The notes under the pieces were generated by a model, which worked only from the letters and a program-made list of their open reading frames with translations, was not told where the DNA came from and searched no databases. Positions 42,169 to 52,424 of a stretch of 64,000 nucleotides of DNA are shown here, piece after piece; position 1 is the first letter of the stretch, and each line of letters starts with the position of its first letter. The position numbers and the translations under genes were made by a program. Origin of the DNA: Propionibacterium sp. oral taxon 192 str. F0372 (lineage in GTDB: Bacteria; Actinomycetota; Actinomycetes; Propionibacteriales; Propionibacteriaceae); the NCBI RefSeq assembly GCF_000413315.1, contig NZ_KE340297.1:344618-408617 (forward strand), in the 5' to 3' direction.

Positions 42169-43725
42169 CTACACCGGGAAGATTCCGTGCTTCTTGGCCG
42201 GACGCTGGATGCGCTTGTTGGCAAGCAGCTCCAAGGAGACCAAGATTTCGCGACGGGTGGCTGCCGGATCAATGACGTCGTCGACATAGCCGTGGGCTGC
42301 GGACGCGAACGGGGTCGCGAACTTCTCACGGTAGGCCTCAACCAGTTCCGCACGCTTGGCAGCCGGATCTTCGGCGTTCTCGATCTCCTTACGGAACACC
42401 ACGGCTGCGGCGCCATCGGCACCCATCACCGCGATCTCCGCGCTCGGCCATGCAAACACCTTGTCGGCCCCAAGTTCCTTCGAGCACATGGCCAGATAGG
42501 AACCACCGTATGCCTTCCGCAGGACAACCGTGATCTTCGGAACGGTGGCGGCGGAGTAGGCGAACAGCATCTTGGCACCGTGGCGGATAATGCCACCATG
42601 CTCCTGGGCGACGCCGGGCAGGAAGCCGGGAACGTCGACCAGGTTGATGATCGGGATGTTGTAGGCGTCACAAATGCGGATGAAACGACCGCCCTTGTCG
42701 GAGGCGTTGATATCGAGCACGCCCGACATCACCTTCGGCTGGTTGGCGATGAAGCCCACCGAACGACCGCCGACGCGACCGAAACCGGTCACGATGTTGG
42801 CGGCGTAACCGGCCTTGACCTCAAGGAAGTCGCCGTAATCCACGATCTTGCTGATCACGTCACGCACGTCGTAGCCCTTGTTACCCTCAATCGGCACGAT
42901 GTCCCGGAAGGATTCATCGGGGTCTGCCGAGTAGTCGGGCTTGTGGATCGGAGCTTCTTCGTACGAATTCGACGGCAGGAAGCTCAGGACCTTCTGGGCG
43001 ATCAGCAGGGCCTGTTCGTCATCATCGGCCACGAAATCGATGACACCCGAGATCTGCTGGTGGGCATCGGCGCCACCGAGCTGATCCTGGGTCACCTCCT
43101 CACCAGTGACCTGCTTGATGACGTTGGGACCCGTGATGAACATGTGGGCCTTGCGGGTCTGGATGATGAAGTCGGTCAGCGCCGGGGAATAGACCGCTCC
43201 ACCAGCACAGGGGCCGGCGATGATCGAGATCTGCGGAACGACGCCGGAGAGCTTCACATTGGCGAAGAACACCTTGCCGTAGCCAGACAGAGAGTCGATG
43301 CCCTCCTGCACGCGAGCGCCACCCGAGTCATTGATGAAGATGAACGGAGCACCCGCGGTGAGCGCAGACTCCATCGTCTCCGTGACCTTGATGTTGTGCG
43401 TCTCACCTGCCGAACCACCCACGACGGAGAAGTCCTGGGAGGCCAGGAAGACCGGACGGCCCATCAGCGAGGCGTGGCCGGTGACCACACCGTCTGCGGG
43501 CATGTCCGCCTTGTCCATCCCGAAGGCGGTCGTACGGTTCTTGCGGAAGGCGCCGGTCTCGGTGAACGACCCGGGATCAACGAATAGCTCGATGCGCTCC
43601 CGGGCACTCATCTTGCCCTTCTCGTGCTGCTTGGCGATACGTGCCTCGCCACCACCAGCCTGGACACGAGCGCGCTCCTTACTCAGGTGCTCAATGCGCT
43701 CGGCCATGGTGTGTTGCGTTGCCAT
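42169..43725 (-). CDS. Methylmalonyl-CoA carboxyltransferase 12S subunit
   Basis: The product has 518 residues. It is a crotonase-fold carboxyltransferase that moves CO2 from methylmalonyl-CoA to biotin, giving propionyl-CoA, in the propionate fermentation cycle. Motifs include SARERIELFVDPGSFTE, DFSVVGGSAGETHNIKVTE, FINDSGGARVQEGIDSLSGY, the oxyanion GPCAGGAVYSPALTD and NLVDVPGFLPGVAQEHGGII. It closely resembles the P. freudenreichii enzyme. Operon spacing is 14 bp on both sides. Confidence 0.95.
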   Translation of the reverse strand: MATQHTMAERIEHLSKERARVQAGGGEARIAKQHEKGKMSARERIELFVDPGSFTETGAFRKNRTTAFGMDKADMPADGVVTGHASLMGRPVFLASQDFSVVGGSAGETHNIKVTETMESALTAGAPFIFINDSGGARVQEGIDSLSGYGKVFFANVKLSGVVPQISIIAGPCAGGAVYSPALTDFIIQTRKAHMFITGPNVIKQVTGEEVTQDQLGGADAHQQISGVIDFVADDDEQALLIAQKVLSFLPSNSYEEAPIHKPDYSADPDESFRDIVPIEGNKGYDVRDVISKIVDYGDFLEVKAGYAANIVTGFGRVGGRSVGFIANQPKVMSGVLDINASDKGGRFIRICDAYNIPIINLVDVPGFLPGVAQEHGGIIRHGAKMLFAYSAATVPKITVVLRKAYGGSYLAMCSKELGADKVFAWPSAEIAVMGADGAAAVVFRKEIENAEDPAAKRAELVEAYREKFATPFASAAHGYVDDVIDPAATRREILVSLELLANKRIQRPAKKHGIFPV

Positions 43726-43739
43726 CAGTCACGCCCCTT

Positions 43740-45254
43740 TCAGGCCGGGATGACGGTCGCGGTGCTGGTAATCCCGTTGACCGTCACGTTGTAGGTGACC
43801 GGGCCGGACAGCGCGGCGGACTGGCCCTCGGCGGCAGCCTTCAGCTGACCCTCGGTGAGACCGACGTTCTTCGGGCCCTGCGGACGCTCGGCAAAGAAGG
43901 TGGGAGCCACGCCCGGGAACATGGCGTAGGTGAGGACGTCTTCCTCGGTGCCATCGAAGCCCTCCAGCTTGGAGGCCTCCTCCTTCAGGCTCTCCCACTC
44001 CGGGTCGAGTTTGTCGGCCGGGCGGCAGTCGATTGGCTCCTTGCCGGTCTGCTCCTGGGCCTTCTTCGCGACCTCCGGGTCACGCTCACCCATGGACTCG
44101 CCGTAGTAGCCGAGCATCAAGTCGGCGAACTCGGCGGTCATCTTCTTGTAGTCACCGCCCATGAGGACGTTGAACACAGCCTGAGTACCGACGATCTGGG
44201 ACGACGGGGTCACCAGCGGCGGGTGACCAGCAGCGGCCTTCACATTCGGCACCTCGGCAAGCACCTCATCCAGCTTGTCCTCAGCGCCCTGAGCGCGCAG
44301 CTGGGATTCCATGTTGGACAGCATGCCGCCGGGGATCTGGGAGGAGAAGATATTGGTAGAGACCAAGGTCTTCGACTCGAAGTTTTGGTACTTCGGGCGG
44401 ATCTTCTTGAAATGGTCACGTACCTTGAGAACGCGATCCATGTTGACCGAGGTGGTGTACCCGGTTCCCTCGAGCATCTCGACGACGGACTCGGTCGGGT
44501 TGTGGCCCGGGCCAAGCGACATGGAAGACACTGCAGCATCAACGCTGTCGGCTCCAGCCTCAATGGCCTTCATCAGCGAGACCTGAGTCACCCCGGTGGT
44601 GGAGTGGCAGTGCACGCTGACGCGCACCTTGTCGCCGTAGGTATCCTTGATGCCCTTGACGATGTCGTAGGCCGGCTGCGGCTTGAGCAGTGCAGCCATG
44701 TCCTTCAGGGCGATCGAGTCAGCACCCATGTCAATGAGCTGGCCAGCCAACTTCACATAACCCTCGACGGTGTGCACCGGGGAGATGGTGTAGCAGATAG
44801 TGCCCTGGGCGTGCTTGCCGGTCTTCTTGACCGCAGCCATCGCGCGGGCCATGTTGCGAGGGTCATTCAAGGCATCGAAGACGCGGAACACGTCCATGCC
44901 GTTCTCGGCTGACTTATCCACGAAGCGATCGACAACTTCGTCGTTGTAGTGGCGGTAGCCGAGCAGGTTCTGACCACGCAGCAACATCTGCAGGCGGGAA
45001 TTCGGGAGGAGCTTGCGGAGAGTGCGGAGGCGCTCCCACGGATCCTCGTTCAGGAAACGGATGCAGCTGTCATAGGTGGCACCGCCCCAACACTCGACGG
45101 ACCAGTAACCAGCGGCGTCGATATCGGCGCAGGCATCAACCATGTCTTCCAAGGCCATACGGGTGGCAAACAGGGACTGGTGTGCGTCACGCAGCACCAG
45201 TTCGGTGATTCCAACCTCGCGGGGCTCGGAGACCTCAATTTGTCGCGGACTCAT
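43740..45254 (-). CDS. Methylmalonyl-CoA carboxyltransferase 5S subunit
   Basis: The product has 504 residues, as in Propionibacterium 5S. It transfers the carboxyl group from carboxybiotin to pyruvate, making oxaloacetate. The TIM-barrel motif is ITELVLRDAHQSLFATRMAL, the metal-bridging Lys lies in DSIALKDMAALL, and the metal His residues in VSVHCHSTTGVTQ. The C-terminal region (TPSSQIVGTQAVFNVL onward) is the pyruvate-carboxylase-type helical domain. The ATG at 45254 begins MSPRQIEVSEPREVG, the known N-terminus of the family. It heads the operon and is divergent from asnB. Confidence 0.95.
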   Translation of the reverse strand: MSPRQIEVSEPREVGITELVLRDAHQSLFATRMALEDMVDACADIDAAGYWSVECWGGATYDSCIRFLNEDPWERLRTLRKLLPNSRLQMLLRGQNLLGYRHYNDEVVDRFVDKSAENGMDVFRVFDALNDPRNMARAMAAVKKTGKHAQGTICYTISPVHTVEGYVKLAGQLIDMGADSIALKDMAALLKPQPAYDIVKGIKDTYGDKVRVSVHCHSTTGVTQVSLMKAIEAGADSVDAAVSSMSLGPGHNPTESVVEMLEGTGYTTSVNMDRVLKVRDHFKKIRPKYQNFESKTLVSTNIFSSQIPGGMLSNMESQLRAQGAEDKLDEVLAEVPNVKAAAGHPPLVTPSSQIVGTQAVFNVLMGGDYKKMTAEFADLMLGYYGESMGERDPEVAKKAQEQTGKEPIDCRPADKLDPEWESLKEEASKLEGFDGTEEDVLTYAMFPGVAPTFFAERPQGPKNVGLTEGQLKAAAEGQSAALSGPVTYNVTVNGITSTATVIPA

Positions 45255-45454
45255 GAGTTTGATTCTGCCAGACCAGTTCCAATCGTGGGCGCCGGGGTAG
45301 GAAAACTCCCCGATTCCCCATCTGGGCCCGCTCAAGGGCAGGAACCGGGCGCCAACGGATGCTCCGGGGTCTGCCCGAATCCGGAGCCCGGGCGCGTCGC
45401 CACCGGGCTCGGCTATCCTCAAGGGGTACTTACAGCCTTCGGATCGGTGATTGT

Positions 45455-47365
45455 GTGTGTGGATTCGCGGCGTTCATCGCCACTGAGAAACTGAGCGACG
45501 AGCGCGTCGGGCAGGTGAGCAGCGGCATGGTCTGCCAGCGCCACCGGGGGCCAGACGACACCAGAATCTGGAATGACGACCGGACCTGCTTCGGGTTCAA
45601 CCGGTTGTCGATCATCGACATTGAGGGCTCTTCCCAGCCGCTGTTCTGGGGCCCCGCCGACCAGCCCGACCGCTATGTCATGGTCTTCAATGGCGAGATC
45701 TACAACTACGTTGAGCTGCGTGAACAGTTGATCGCCGAGGGCGCGCAGTTCCACACCTCAGGTGACGGGGAACCGGTCATCGTCGGCTACCACCTGCACG
45801 GAGCAGCCTGGGTGGAACAGTTGCGAGGCATGTTCTCCTTCGTCATCTGGGACACGGTAGATAAGGTCGCCTTCGGCGCCCGCGACTGGTTCGGCATTAA
45901 GCCGCTCTATGTGGCCACCTTCGACGACGGCATCGGTTTCTCCTCCGAGGCCAAGACCCTGCGCGAGATGACCGGGCCCGGGGTCGTCGACAAGCTAGCC
46001 CTCCAGCACTATTTGGTGTTGCAGTACGTGCCGGAACCGGAATCGGCCGATGCAAATCTGCGGCGCATTGAATCAGGCACCAGTTTCGAGGTGCGCGACG
46101 GGGCGCTGAGCACCCACCGCTACTTCCACCCCGTCTTCGACGCGGTCCCGGTCTCTGGGGCGCAGGAGACCACCGAGTTGGAGGACCGCATCCTGACCGT
46201 GCTTGACGATTCCGTCGCCAAACACATGCGTGCCGACGTGACTGTCGGCTCCTTCCTATCGGGGGGCATCGACTCCACCGCTATCGCCGCTCTGGCCAAG
46301 CGCTATAACCCGGATCTGCTCACCTTCACCACCGGTTTCGAGCGTGAGGGCTACTCGGAGGTAGATGTCGCGGCGGAATCCGCTGCAGCCATCGGTGTAG
46401 CCCACCACGTGAAGATCGTCTCCCAGGAGGAGTTGTTCGAGACCCTGCCCCTCATCGTGTGGTACCTCGACGATCCAGTCGCCGACCCGGCCCTGGTGCC
46501 GCTCTACTTCGTCGCCCGCGAGGCTCGCAAACACGTCAAGGTGGTGCTCTCGGGTGAGGGCGCCGACGAACTGTTCGGCGGCTACAACATCTACCGTGAG
46601 CCAATCAGCCTGGCCCCGCTAACTAAGCTGCCCAATCCGCTGCGTCGCGGGTTGGGAGCGATCTCCCGAGTGCTACCGCAGGGGATGCGTGGCAAATCGC
46701 TGCTGGAGCGCGGCACCATTGACCTAGAGCAGCGCTACTACGGCAATGCCCGGCATTTCACCGACGCCCAGATCCGTCAGGTGATGCCCGCCGCCGATCC
46801 CGCGGTCTCCTTCCGTGACGTCACCGACCCGGTCTACGCGCTGTCCAAGGACTGGGACCCAGTAGCCAGGATGCAGCATATCGACCTGTTCACCTGGTTG
46901 CGCGGGGACATCCTGGTCAAGGCCGACCGGGTGACCATGGCGAATTCGCTAGAATTGCGGGTTCCGTTCATGGACAAGGAGGTCTTCGAGGTCGCCCGGC
47001 ACATTGCCCTGGAGCAGAAGATCACCTCTGACCAGTCGAAAGTCGCGCTGCGCAATGCATTGGCAAAGGTGGTTCCGGCCCATGTGCTGAATCGCCGCAA
47101 GCTCGGTTTCCCGGTGCCGGTGCGGGTCTACCTCACCGAGGACTACGGCTACTCATGGGCGGCCGACCTAATCAACCGGACCGATGCCGGGGAGTTCATC
47201 GACAAAGCGGCTGCACTGCGGTTGCTCGACGCCCATAAGGCCGGGCAGGGCGACTACTCGCGTCAGATCTGGACCTTACTGGTGTTCATGCTGTGGCACG
47301 ACATCTTTGTCACCGGACGTATCGCCCCCGAGGTACCGCATCCGCAGTACCCGGTGGAATTGTGA
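45455..47365 (+). CDS. asnB: Asparagine synthetase (glutamine-hydrolysing)
   Basis: The product has 636 residues. The start is the GTG at 45455 because it makes the catalytic nucleophile Cys2 (V/M-CGFAAFIA); earlier codons would bury it. The class II glutaminase domain shows QRHRGPDDTRIW and MVFNGEIYNYVELREQL. The synthetase domain has the PP-loop FLSGGIDSTAIAALA and VVLSGEGADELFGGYNIY. It makes asparagine from aspartate, glutamine and ATP. A closing LELRVPFMDKEVFEVA segment is typical of the actinobacterial AsnB form. Confidence 0.93.
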   Translation: MCGFAAFIATEKLSDERVGQVSSGMVCQRHRGPDDTRIWNDDRTCFGFNRLSIIDIEGSSQPLFWGPADQPDRYVMVFNGEIYNYVELREQLIAEGAQFHTSGDGEPVIVGYHLHGAAWVEQLRGMFSFVIWDTVDKVAFGARDWFGIKPLYVATFDDGIGFSSEAKTLREMTGPGVVDKLALQHYLVLQYVPEPESADANLRRIESGTSFEVRDGALSTHRYFHPVFDAVPVSGAQETTELEDRILTVLDDSVAKHMRADVTVGSFLSGGIDSTAIAALAKRYNPDLLTFTTGFEREGYSEVDVAAESAAAIGVAHHVKIVSQEELFETLPLIVWYLDDPVADPALVPLYFVAREARKHVKVVLSGEGADELFGGYNIYREPISLAPLTKLPNPLRRGLGAISRVLPQGMRGKSLLERGTIDLEQRYYGNARHFTDAQIRQVMPAADPAVSFRDVTDPVYALSKDWDPVARMQHIDLFTWLRGDILVKADRVTMANSLELRVPFMDKEVFEVARHIALEQKITSDQSKVALRNALAKVVPAHVLNRRKLGFPVPVRVYLTEDYGYSWAADLINRTDAGEFIDKAAALRLLDAHKAGQGDYSRQIWTLLVFMLWHDIFVTGRIAPEVPHPQYPVEL

Positions 47366-47426
47366 GCCGATTGATTATCCCACCTGATCAGCTCCATGTT
47401 GACCCTTTGCGGGTTAGGGTGGCCGG

Positions 47427-48107
47427 GTGAATGCAGGACGCGCAGTGTTGATGACTGTCGTCCCCACCCTGGTGTTCACCAGCGCCGCGTGTGGGGCCGA
47501 CAGTACGAGTGCGCCGCTACCCGAGCAGGCGTCGGCGAGTTTTTCAGCGATTGATTCGGCGGCACCCTCCTCTGCCGCCCCCGCTGTCTCGGTGACCGAA
47601 GCCAGTCAGCTGGAGGTGAGCCGCACCACCCAAGGGGCGAACGCTACGATCTTCGGTTTCTCCGGGGTCGGGGTCACCCTGCCCGTAACGACGACCAACA
47701 CCACCCCACAACAACGATCCGGCGGCTGGATGGTACGATTCACACCTTCTGACAAGGATGAATGGTTCGTGGATGCCACATGGTTCGGCCCCGGTCTGCC
47801 CGGGAACGCGTCCTCCATGGAGGAGATGGGTGCCAGGGCCAGGCAGCGCATCGGCAACGACTTTTCTAGTCGCAGCATCCCGGTACCAGGCGCCAAGCAG
47901 GCCGCGGAGTGGCGGTGGAGCGACCCGAAGGGGGACCCGGAACTGCTCGACGGCGAGCCCACCTCTACTCTGACAGTCGCGGCCCTGGGCAGCTCTGGCT
48001 ACTACTACGAGCTGACCTTCACCGCCGTCACATCCGACCCGGATGCGATCGCTGAGGCCGAGAAGGCAGCTGACACCATCTTTGTCGAAACCAGTTACCC
48101 ACGCTGA
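47427..48107 (+). CDS. Putative lipoprotein
   Basis: The product has 226 residues from a GTG start. A signal peptide (AVLMTVVPTLVFTSAACG) includes a lipobox (FTSAAC), followed by a Ser/Ala/Pro linker of about 45 residues. The C-terminal domain of about 150 residues contains GWMVRFTPSDKDEWFVDATW and SGYYYELTFTAVTSDPDAIA, suggesting a beta-rich fold like those in many actinobacterial LpqN-type lipoproteins, but there is no specific match. It lies 61 bp after asnB and might be co-transcribed. Confidence 0.6.
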   Translation: MNAGRAVLMTVVPTLVFTSAACGADSTSAPLPEQASASFSAIDSAAPSSAAPAVSVTEASQLEVSRTTQGANATIFGFSGVGVTLPVTTTNTTPQQRSGGWMVRFTPSDKDEWFVDATWFGPGLPGNASSMEEMGARARQRIGNDFSSRSIPVPGAKQAAEWRWSDPKGDPELLDGEPTSTLTVAALGSSGYYYELTFTAVTSDPDAIAEAEKAADTIFVETSYPR

Positions 48108-48239
48108 CCAGGCATCGACCTCACGCAAGATCGTGTTCACCGGGCCGGACGTGCACGTACCTGGCTGCCGGACGAAGTCAGGGAAAACACCTGCCGTAGT
48201 TCGGCACCCACTTTCTCGATAGGTACCTACGGTTATTCC

Positions 48240-49178
48240 ATGAGCATCGAGATCAACGACGTCTTCCGGAGCTTCGGGCACGTCCTCGCCGTGGCGGGCA
48301 TGTCGGCAACGGTCCCAGCCGGTACGGTCACCGGTCTGGTGGGCCCCAACGGTGCCGGGAAGTCGACCCTGCTTCTCATGCTTGCTGGGTTGTTGTGCCC
48401 GGATTCCGGGGAGATCCGCATCGCCGATCTCGATCCGGTCGCCCAGCCCAGGGAGGTGCACCGCACGGTCGGGTGGATGCCGGATGCCTTCGGCACCTGG
48501 GATTCACTGACCTGTTTGGAGATTCTGGAGACCTTCGCTGATGCCCAGGGCCTGGACCGGGCAGCGGGACGCCGACGGTGCAATGAGATGCTCTCCACCG
48601 TTCACCTCTCGGAGATGACCCATGCTCCTGCCCGGGTGCTGTCCCGCGGCCAGAAGCAACGGCTGGGCCTGGCACGGGCGCTGCTGCACCAGCCGAAGGT
48701 GCTTCTTCTCGACGAGCCCGCCGCGGGAATGGATCCGCGTTCCCGCGCCGATCTGCGGGTACTGCTGAAGGATCTCGCCTCCGAAGGAGTAACCATCCTG
48801 ATATCGAGCCATATCCTGTCCGAACTCGAGCAGATGATCGACGGCGCGGTGTTCATGGCCCACGGCAAGGCAGTCCACCCACCAGAGGTGCCGGTGAACA
48901 GCGGTGATGGTCCGGTCTCCAGACTCACCGGCCACGTGCAACGCCAGTGGTCGATGCGCGCCCTCGACCCGGTGGCCCTCGCAACCTGGGCCACCGACCC
49001 ACAAATCGGTGGACAGCCCGCCCAAGACGGCACCGTCGTGCTGCGTGCCGACGACGACACCCAGGCCGCATCCCTGTTGCGCGGCGCCATCGAAGCTGGC
49101 GTGGAGGTGGTGTCTTTCACCCCTGCGATGGGCTTGTTGGAGGAGACCTATCTAATGATGGAGGTGGAACGACGATGA
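48240..49178 (+). CDS. ABC-2 type transporter ATP-binding protein
   Basis: The product has 312 residues. Walker A is VGPNGAGKSTLLLMLAG, the signature is LSRGQKQRLGLARALL (SRGQ in place of the usual SGGQ), Walker B is VLLLDEPAAGMDPRSRADL, and the switch is ISSHILSELEQ. The extra 90 residues at the C-terminus are typical of drug or peptide export ATPases of the CcmA/DrrA type. Its stop overlaps the permease start by ATGA. Confidence 0.9.
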   Translation: MSIEINDVFRSFGHVLAVAGMSATVPAGTVTGLVGPNGAGKSTLLLMLAGLLCPDSGEIRIADLDPVAQPREVHRTVGWMPDAFGTWDSLTCLEILETFADAQGLDRAAGRRRCNEMLSTVHLSEMTHAPARVLSRGQKQRLGLARALLHQPKVLLLDEPAAGMDPRSRADLRVLLKDLASEGVTILISSHILSELEQMIDGAVFMAHGKAVHPPEVPVNSGDGPVSRLTGHVQRQWSMRALDPVALATWATDPQIGGQPAQDGTVVLRADDDTQAASLLRGAIEAGVEVVSFTPAMGLLEETYLMMEVERR

Positions 49179-50236
49179 ACTGGCGAGCGGTCCGCACCGT
49201 GACGGTGCTCGAACTGCGGCAGCGCGTGCGATCGACGCGATGGAAGGTCATGCTGGGGATCTGGGCAGTTGTCTTGTTCCTGCTGTGCGCCGGAATACAG
49301 GGCCTGGCCACCCTCGGCAACATCGACCCCACCGAATCCGCGCCCCTGCTGTATGAACTGACCCTCTGCTTCGTTCTGGGGATTGGCCTGGTCATCGCGC
49401 CGACACTGTCGGCCACCTCAATCAACAGCGACCGGGCGGACGCCACCTTGGCATTGCTGCAGGCAACAACCTTGCGAGCCAGCGAGATCGTTTTCGGAAA
49501 ATTCGTGGCGTCCTGGACCGCAGCACTCGCCTTCCTCACCATCGCCTTGCCCTTCCTAGCCTTTTTCACCGCTGCCGGGCAGATGAGCGCGGCGACGCTG
49601 CTTCTGCACATGCTCGTCATGGTCGCTACCTTGGGGGCGGTATGCGCTGTCGGGCTGGGTTTCTCTGCTGCCACGGCCCGCCCCGCGGCCTCCACGGTGC
49701 TCACCTATCTGGTGGTCACGACGCTGGTTGTCGGAACGCCGCTGATGACCGCACTCGCGACCTTGGTCGCCAAGGGTAAGCAGACAATTGTCAGATACGA
49801 GATTGACTACGACAATTCCACCGAACATCACAAGGTGTGCAAGCAAGAGCCGGAAATTTATACCTACGATGTGGTCCATGGTGACCGGATCTGGTGGATC
49901 GTCGCTGCCAACCCGTTCGTGATGCTCGGTGACATTTCATTGCGCACCACTGTAGACTCCGACTCCTCCACCGGCCCAGCGCTGCTGGACATCATCGGGG
50001 GAGGCATCAACGGCATGCGTGATCCTGTTCCTTCACGGGTCGAGTACTCCTGCATGACGTATACCGAAGAACATTACGAGGACACGCGTTCCAGAGGTAC
50101 TTTGCACCACCACAACGCCTTCTGGCCGTTCAGTCTGGCCTTCATCTGCCTCGGCGGAGCAGGCTGCCTGGTGCTGGCCAGCCGATGTCTGCGTACCCCC
50201 GCTCGTACTTTGGCCAAAGGCACCAGGGTGGCCTGA
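49175..50236 (+). CDS. ABC-2 type transporter permease
   Basis: The product has 353 residues. Helices are seen at [80 protein letters not shown] and [20 protein letters not shown], with one more near the C-terminus ([20 protein letters not shown]). Before the last helix a hydrophilic insert of about 110 residues, probably extracellular, contains two cysteines and many charged residues. The sequence [20 protein letters not shown] is a conserved ABC-2 loop. Substrate unknown. Confidence 0.85.
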   Translation: MNWRAVRTVTVLELRQRVRSTRWKVMLGIWAVVLFLLCAGIQGLATLGNIDPTESAPLLYELTLCFVLGIGLVIAPTLSATSINSDRADATLALLQATTLRASEIVFGKFVASWTAALAFLTIALPFLAFFTAAGQMSAATLLLHMLVMVATLGAVCAVGLGFSAATARPAASTVLTYLVVTTLVVGTPLMTALATLVAKGKQTIVRYEIDYDNSTEHHKVCKQEPEIYTYDVVHGDRIWWIVAANPFVMLGDISLRTTVDSDSSTGPALLDIIGGGINGMRDPVPSRVEYSCMTYTEEHYEDTRSRGTLHHHNAFWPFSLAFICLGGAGCLVLASRCLRTPARTLAKGTRVA

Positions 50237-50403
50237 TCCGTCGATGCCGCGCTATTCGAACGCCTCAATGCGGTCAAGGTTGGGATGACCGGACCGCAGG
50301 GGTAGCAGGTTCACCGGCCCGTCACCAATGTCCACCCCGCAACACGATTCCGGTCTGGGAAAAACACCCAACTACTGTGTACCAGGACTCGGAAGGACCT
50401 CAC

Positions 50404-52248
50404 ATGCCAACACTGCGTTCCCGCACCACCACCGACGGTCGCAACATGGCCGGAGCCCGCGCTCTGTGGCTCGCCACTGGTTTACAGGCCTCGGATTTCG
50501 GGAAGCCGATCATTGCCATCGCAAACTCCTTCTCCGAATTCGTACCCGGTCATGTCGGCCTGCGCGATGTCGGGCGGATCGTCGCCGATGCGGTGCGTGA
50601 GGCAGGTGGGGTCGCCCGGGAATTCAACGCCATCGCCATCGACGACGGCATCGCCATGGGCCATGACGGGATGCTTTACTCCCTGCCCTCCCGGGAGATC
50701 ATCGCCGATTCGGTGGAATACGTTGTCAACGGCCACAAGGCGGATGCATTGGTGTGCATCTCCAATTGCGACAAGATCACCCCGGGAATGTTGCTGGCCG
50801 CACTGCGCCTCAACATCCCGACGGTCTTCGTCTCCGGCGGCCCGATGGAATCTGGTCGCCCAATCCAGATGGATGACGGCAGCGAATCCAAGCGCCTTGA
50901 TCTGATCGATCCGATGACCCTGGCGGTTGATGACTCAATCTCTGACGCCGAATTGGAGCGGGTGACGGCTAATGCCTGTCCCACCTGTGGCTCCTGCTCG
51001 GGAATGTTCACCGCCAATTCGATGAACTGCCTCACCGAGGCCCTGGGGCTGTCGCTGCCGGGCAACGGCACCACCTTGGCCACCCATGCCTTCCGCAAAG
51101 AGCTGTTCATCGAGGCCGGACACCGAATCGTCGAACTATGTCATCGCTGGTACGACGCCGATGACAGCTCCGTGTTGCCACTGGAGATCGCCACCAAGGC
51201 GGCCTTCACCAATGCGATGACCATGGACGTGGCGATGGGTGGGTCAACGAACACGATCCTGCACCTGCTTGCTGCAGCCCAGGAGGCTCGGGTGGATTTC
51301 ACCCAAGACGACATCGACGAGATCTCCCGCCGGGTTCCGTGCATCTGCAAAGTGGCCCCGAACTCCAAAGATTATTTCATCGAGAACGTGCACCGCGCCG
51401 GTGGCATCCCTGCGATCATGGGCGAGCTCAACCGCGCCGGACTGCTGACCAACAATGTTCACTCGATCCACCACGACGATCTGCAATCCTTCCTCGACGA
51501 CTGGGATGTACGCGGCGGCAAAGCGATTGACCAGGCTAAACGGCTCTTCCTGGCCGCTCCGGGCGGGGTGCGCACCACTGAGATGTTCTCCACCACCAAT
51601 CGGTGGCCCTGTTTGGATCTCGACGAGGCCGCCGGATGCATCCGCAGCGTGTCGAATGCCTACACCGCTGACGGTGGCCTGGCCATCCTCAAGGGAAACA
51701 TCGCCGTTGACGGCTGTGTGGTGAAATCCGCCGGGGTTCCCGAGGAGCAATGGGTCTTCTCCGGCCCGGCCGTGGTGACCGAATCCCAGGAGGAGGCCGT
51801 CGATGCGATCCTCAGCGGCCGTATCAAGGCGGGCGACGTGGTGGTAGTCCGCTATGAGGGCCCCAGGGGCGGACCAGGAATGCAGGAAATGCTCTATCCG
51901 ACCTCCTATCTCAAGGGCGTGGGTCTTGGCCCCACATGCGCGCTGATCACCGACGGCCGGTTCTCCGGCGGCTCATCAGGGTTATCGCTGGGCCATATCT
52001 CCCCCGAGGCGGCTTCAGGTGGGGCTATCGGTCTGGTCAACGACGGAGACATCATCTCGATCAACATCCCGGAACGCTCGATCAATGCCGAGGTTTCCGA
52101 CGAGGAACTGGAACGCCGACGTATCGAACGCGACGCCGCGGGCTGGAAACCCGCGAATCGTGAGCGACCGGTGTCCAACGCCCTGAAGGTCTTCGGGCTC
52201 TTGGCCCAGAGCGCCGACAAGGGAGCTGCCCGGCGTCAACTCGACTGA
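50404..52248 (+). CDS. ilvD: Dihydroxy-acid dehydratase
   Basis: The product has 614 residues. It dehydrates 2,3-dihydroxy acids to 2-keto acids in valine, leucine and isoleucine biosynthesis. Iron-sulfur ligands are in [15 protein letters not shown] and [20 protein letters not shown]; the family signatures [20 protein letters not shown] and the N-terminal NMAGARALW are present. GAAGGA precedes the ATG. No other branched-chain amino-acid genes lie nearby. The gap before it (50237-50403) shows no clear element. Confidence 0.95.
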   Translation: MPTLRSRTTTDGRNMAGARALWLATGLQASDFGKPIIAIANSFSEFVPGHVGLRDVGRIVADAVREAGGVAREFNAIAIDDGIAMGHDGMLYSLPSREIIADSVEYVVNGHKADALVCISNCDKITPGMLLAALRLNIPTVFVSGGPMESGRPIQMDDGSESKRLDLIDPMTLAVDDSISDAELERVTANACPTCGSCSGMFTANSMNCLTEALGLSLPGNGTTLATHAFRKELFIEAGHRIVELCHRWYDADDSSVLPLEIATKAAFTNAMTMDVAMGGSTNTILHLLAAAQEARVDFTQDDIDEISRRVPCICKVAPNSKDYFIENVHRAGGIPAIMGELNRAGLLTNNVHSIHHDDLQSFLDDWDVRGGKAIDQAKRLFLAAPGGVRTTEMFSTTNRWPCLDLDEAAGCIRSVSNAYTADGGLAILKGNIAVDGCVVKSAGVPEEQWVFSGPAVVTESQEEAVDAILSGRIKAGDVVVVRYEGPRGGPGMQEMLYPTSYLKGVGLGPTCALITDGRFSGGSSGLSLGHISPEAASGGAIGLVNDGDIISINIPERSINAEVSDEELERRRIERDAAGWKPANRERPVSNALKVFGLLAQSADKGAARRQLD

Positions 52249-52424
52249 CCCGGGCCGGTCCCCGGCGCAACAAACGGCGGTAGCGCATGCGACAAAACCG
52301 CTTCCCTACCGGCTGGCCAATCGCAGGGCAACAATGGGATCGGCAATGCCGTCAGACAATATCCTCCACGATCAACCAAAGACACCGAGCAGGAATCACC
52401 CGGTCATCCCACTGATTCTCTGGG

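Noticed and set aside
42187-43587. 466-codon open frame opposite the 12S gene
   Set aside because: Mirror frame of a highly conserved GC-rich gene; its His/Val/Asp-rich translation has no recognisable domain.
43641-44912. 423-codon open frame opposite the 5S gene
   Set aside because: Same reasoning: antisense shadow of 5S, with composition driven by codon bias.
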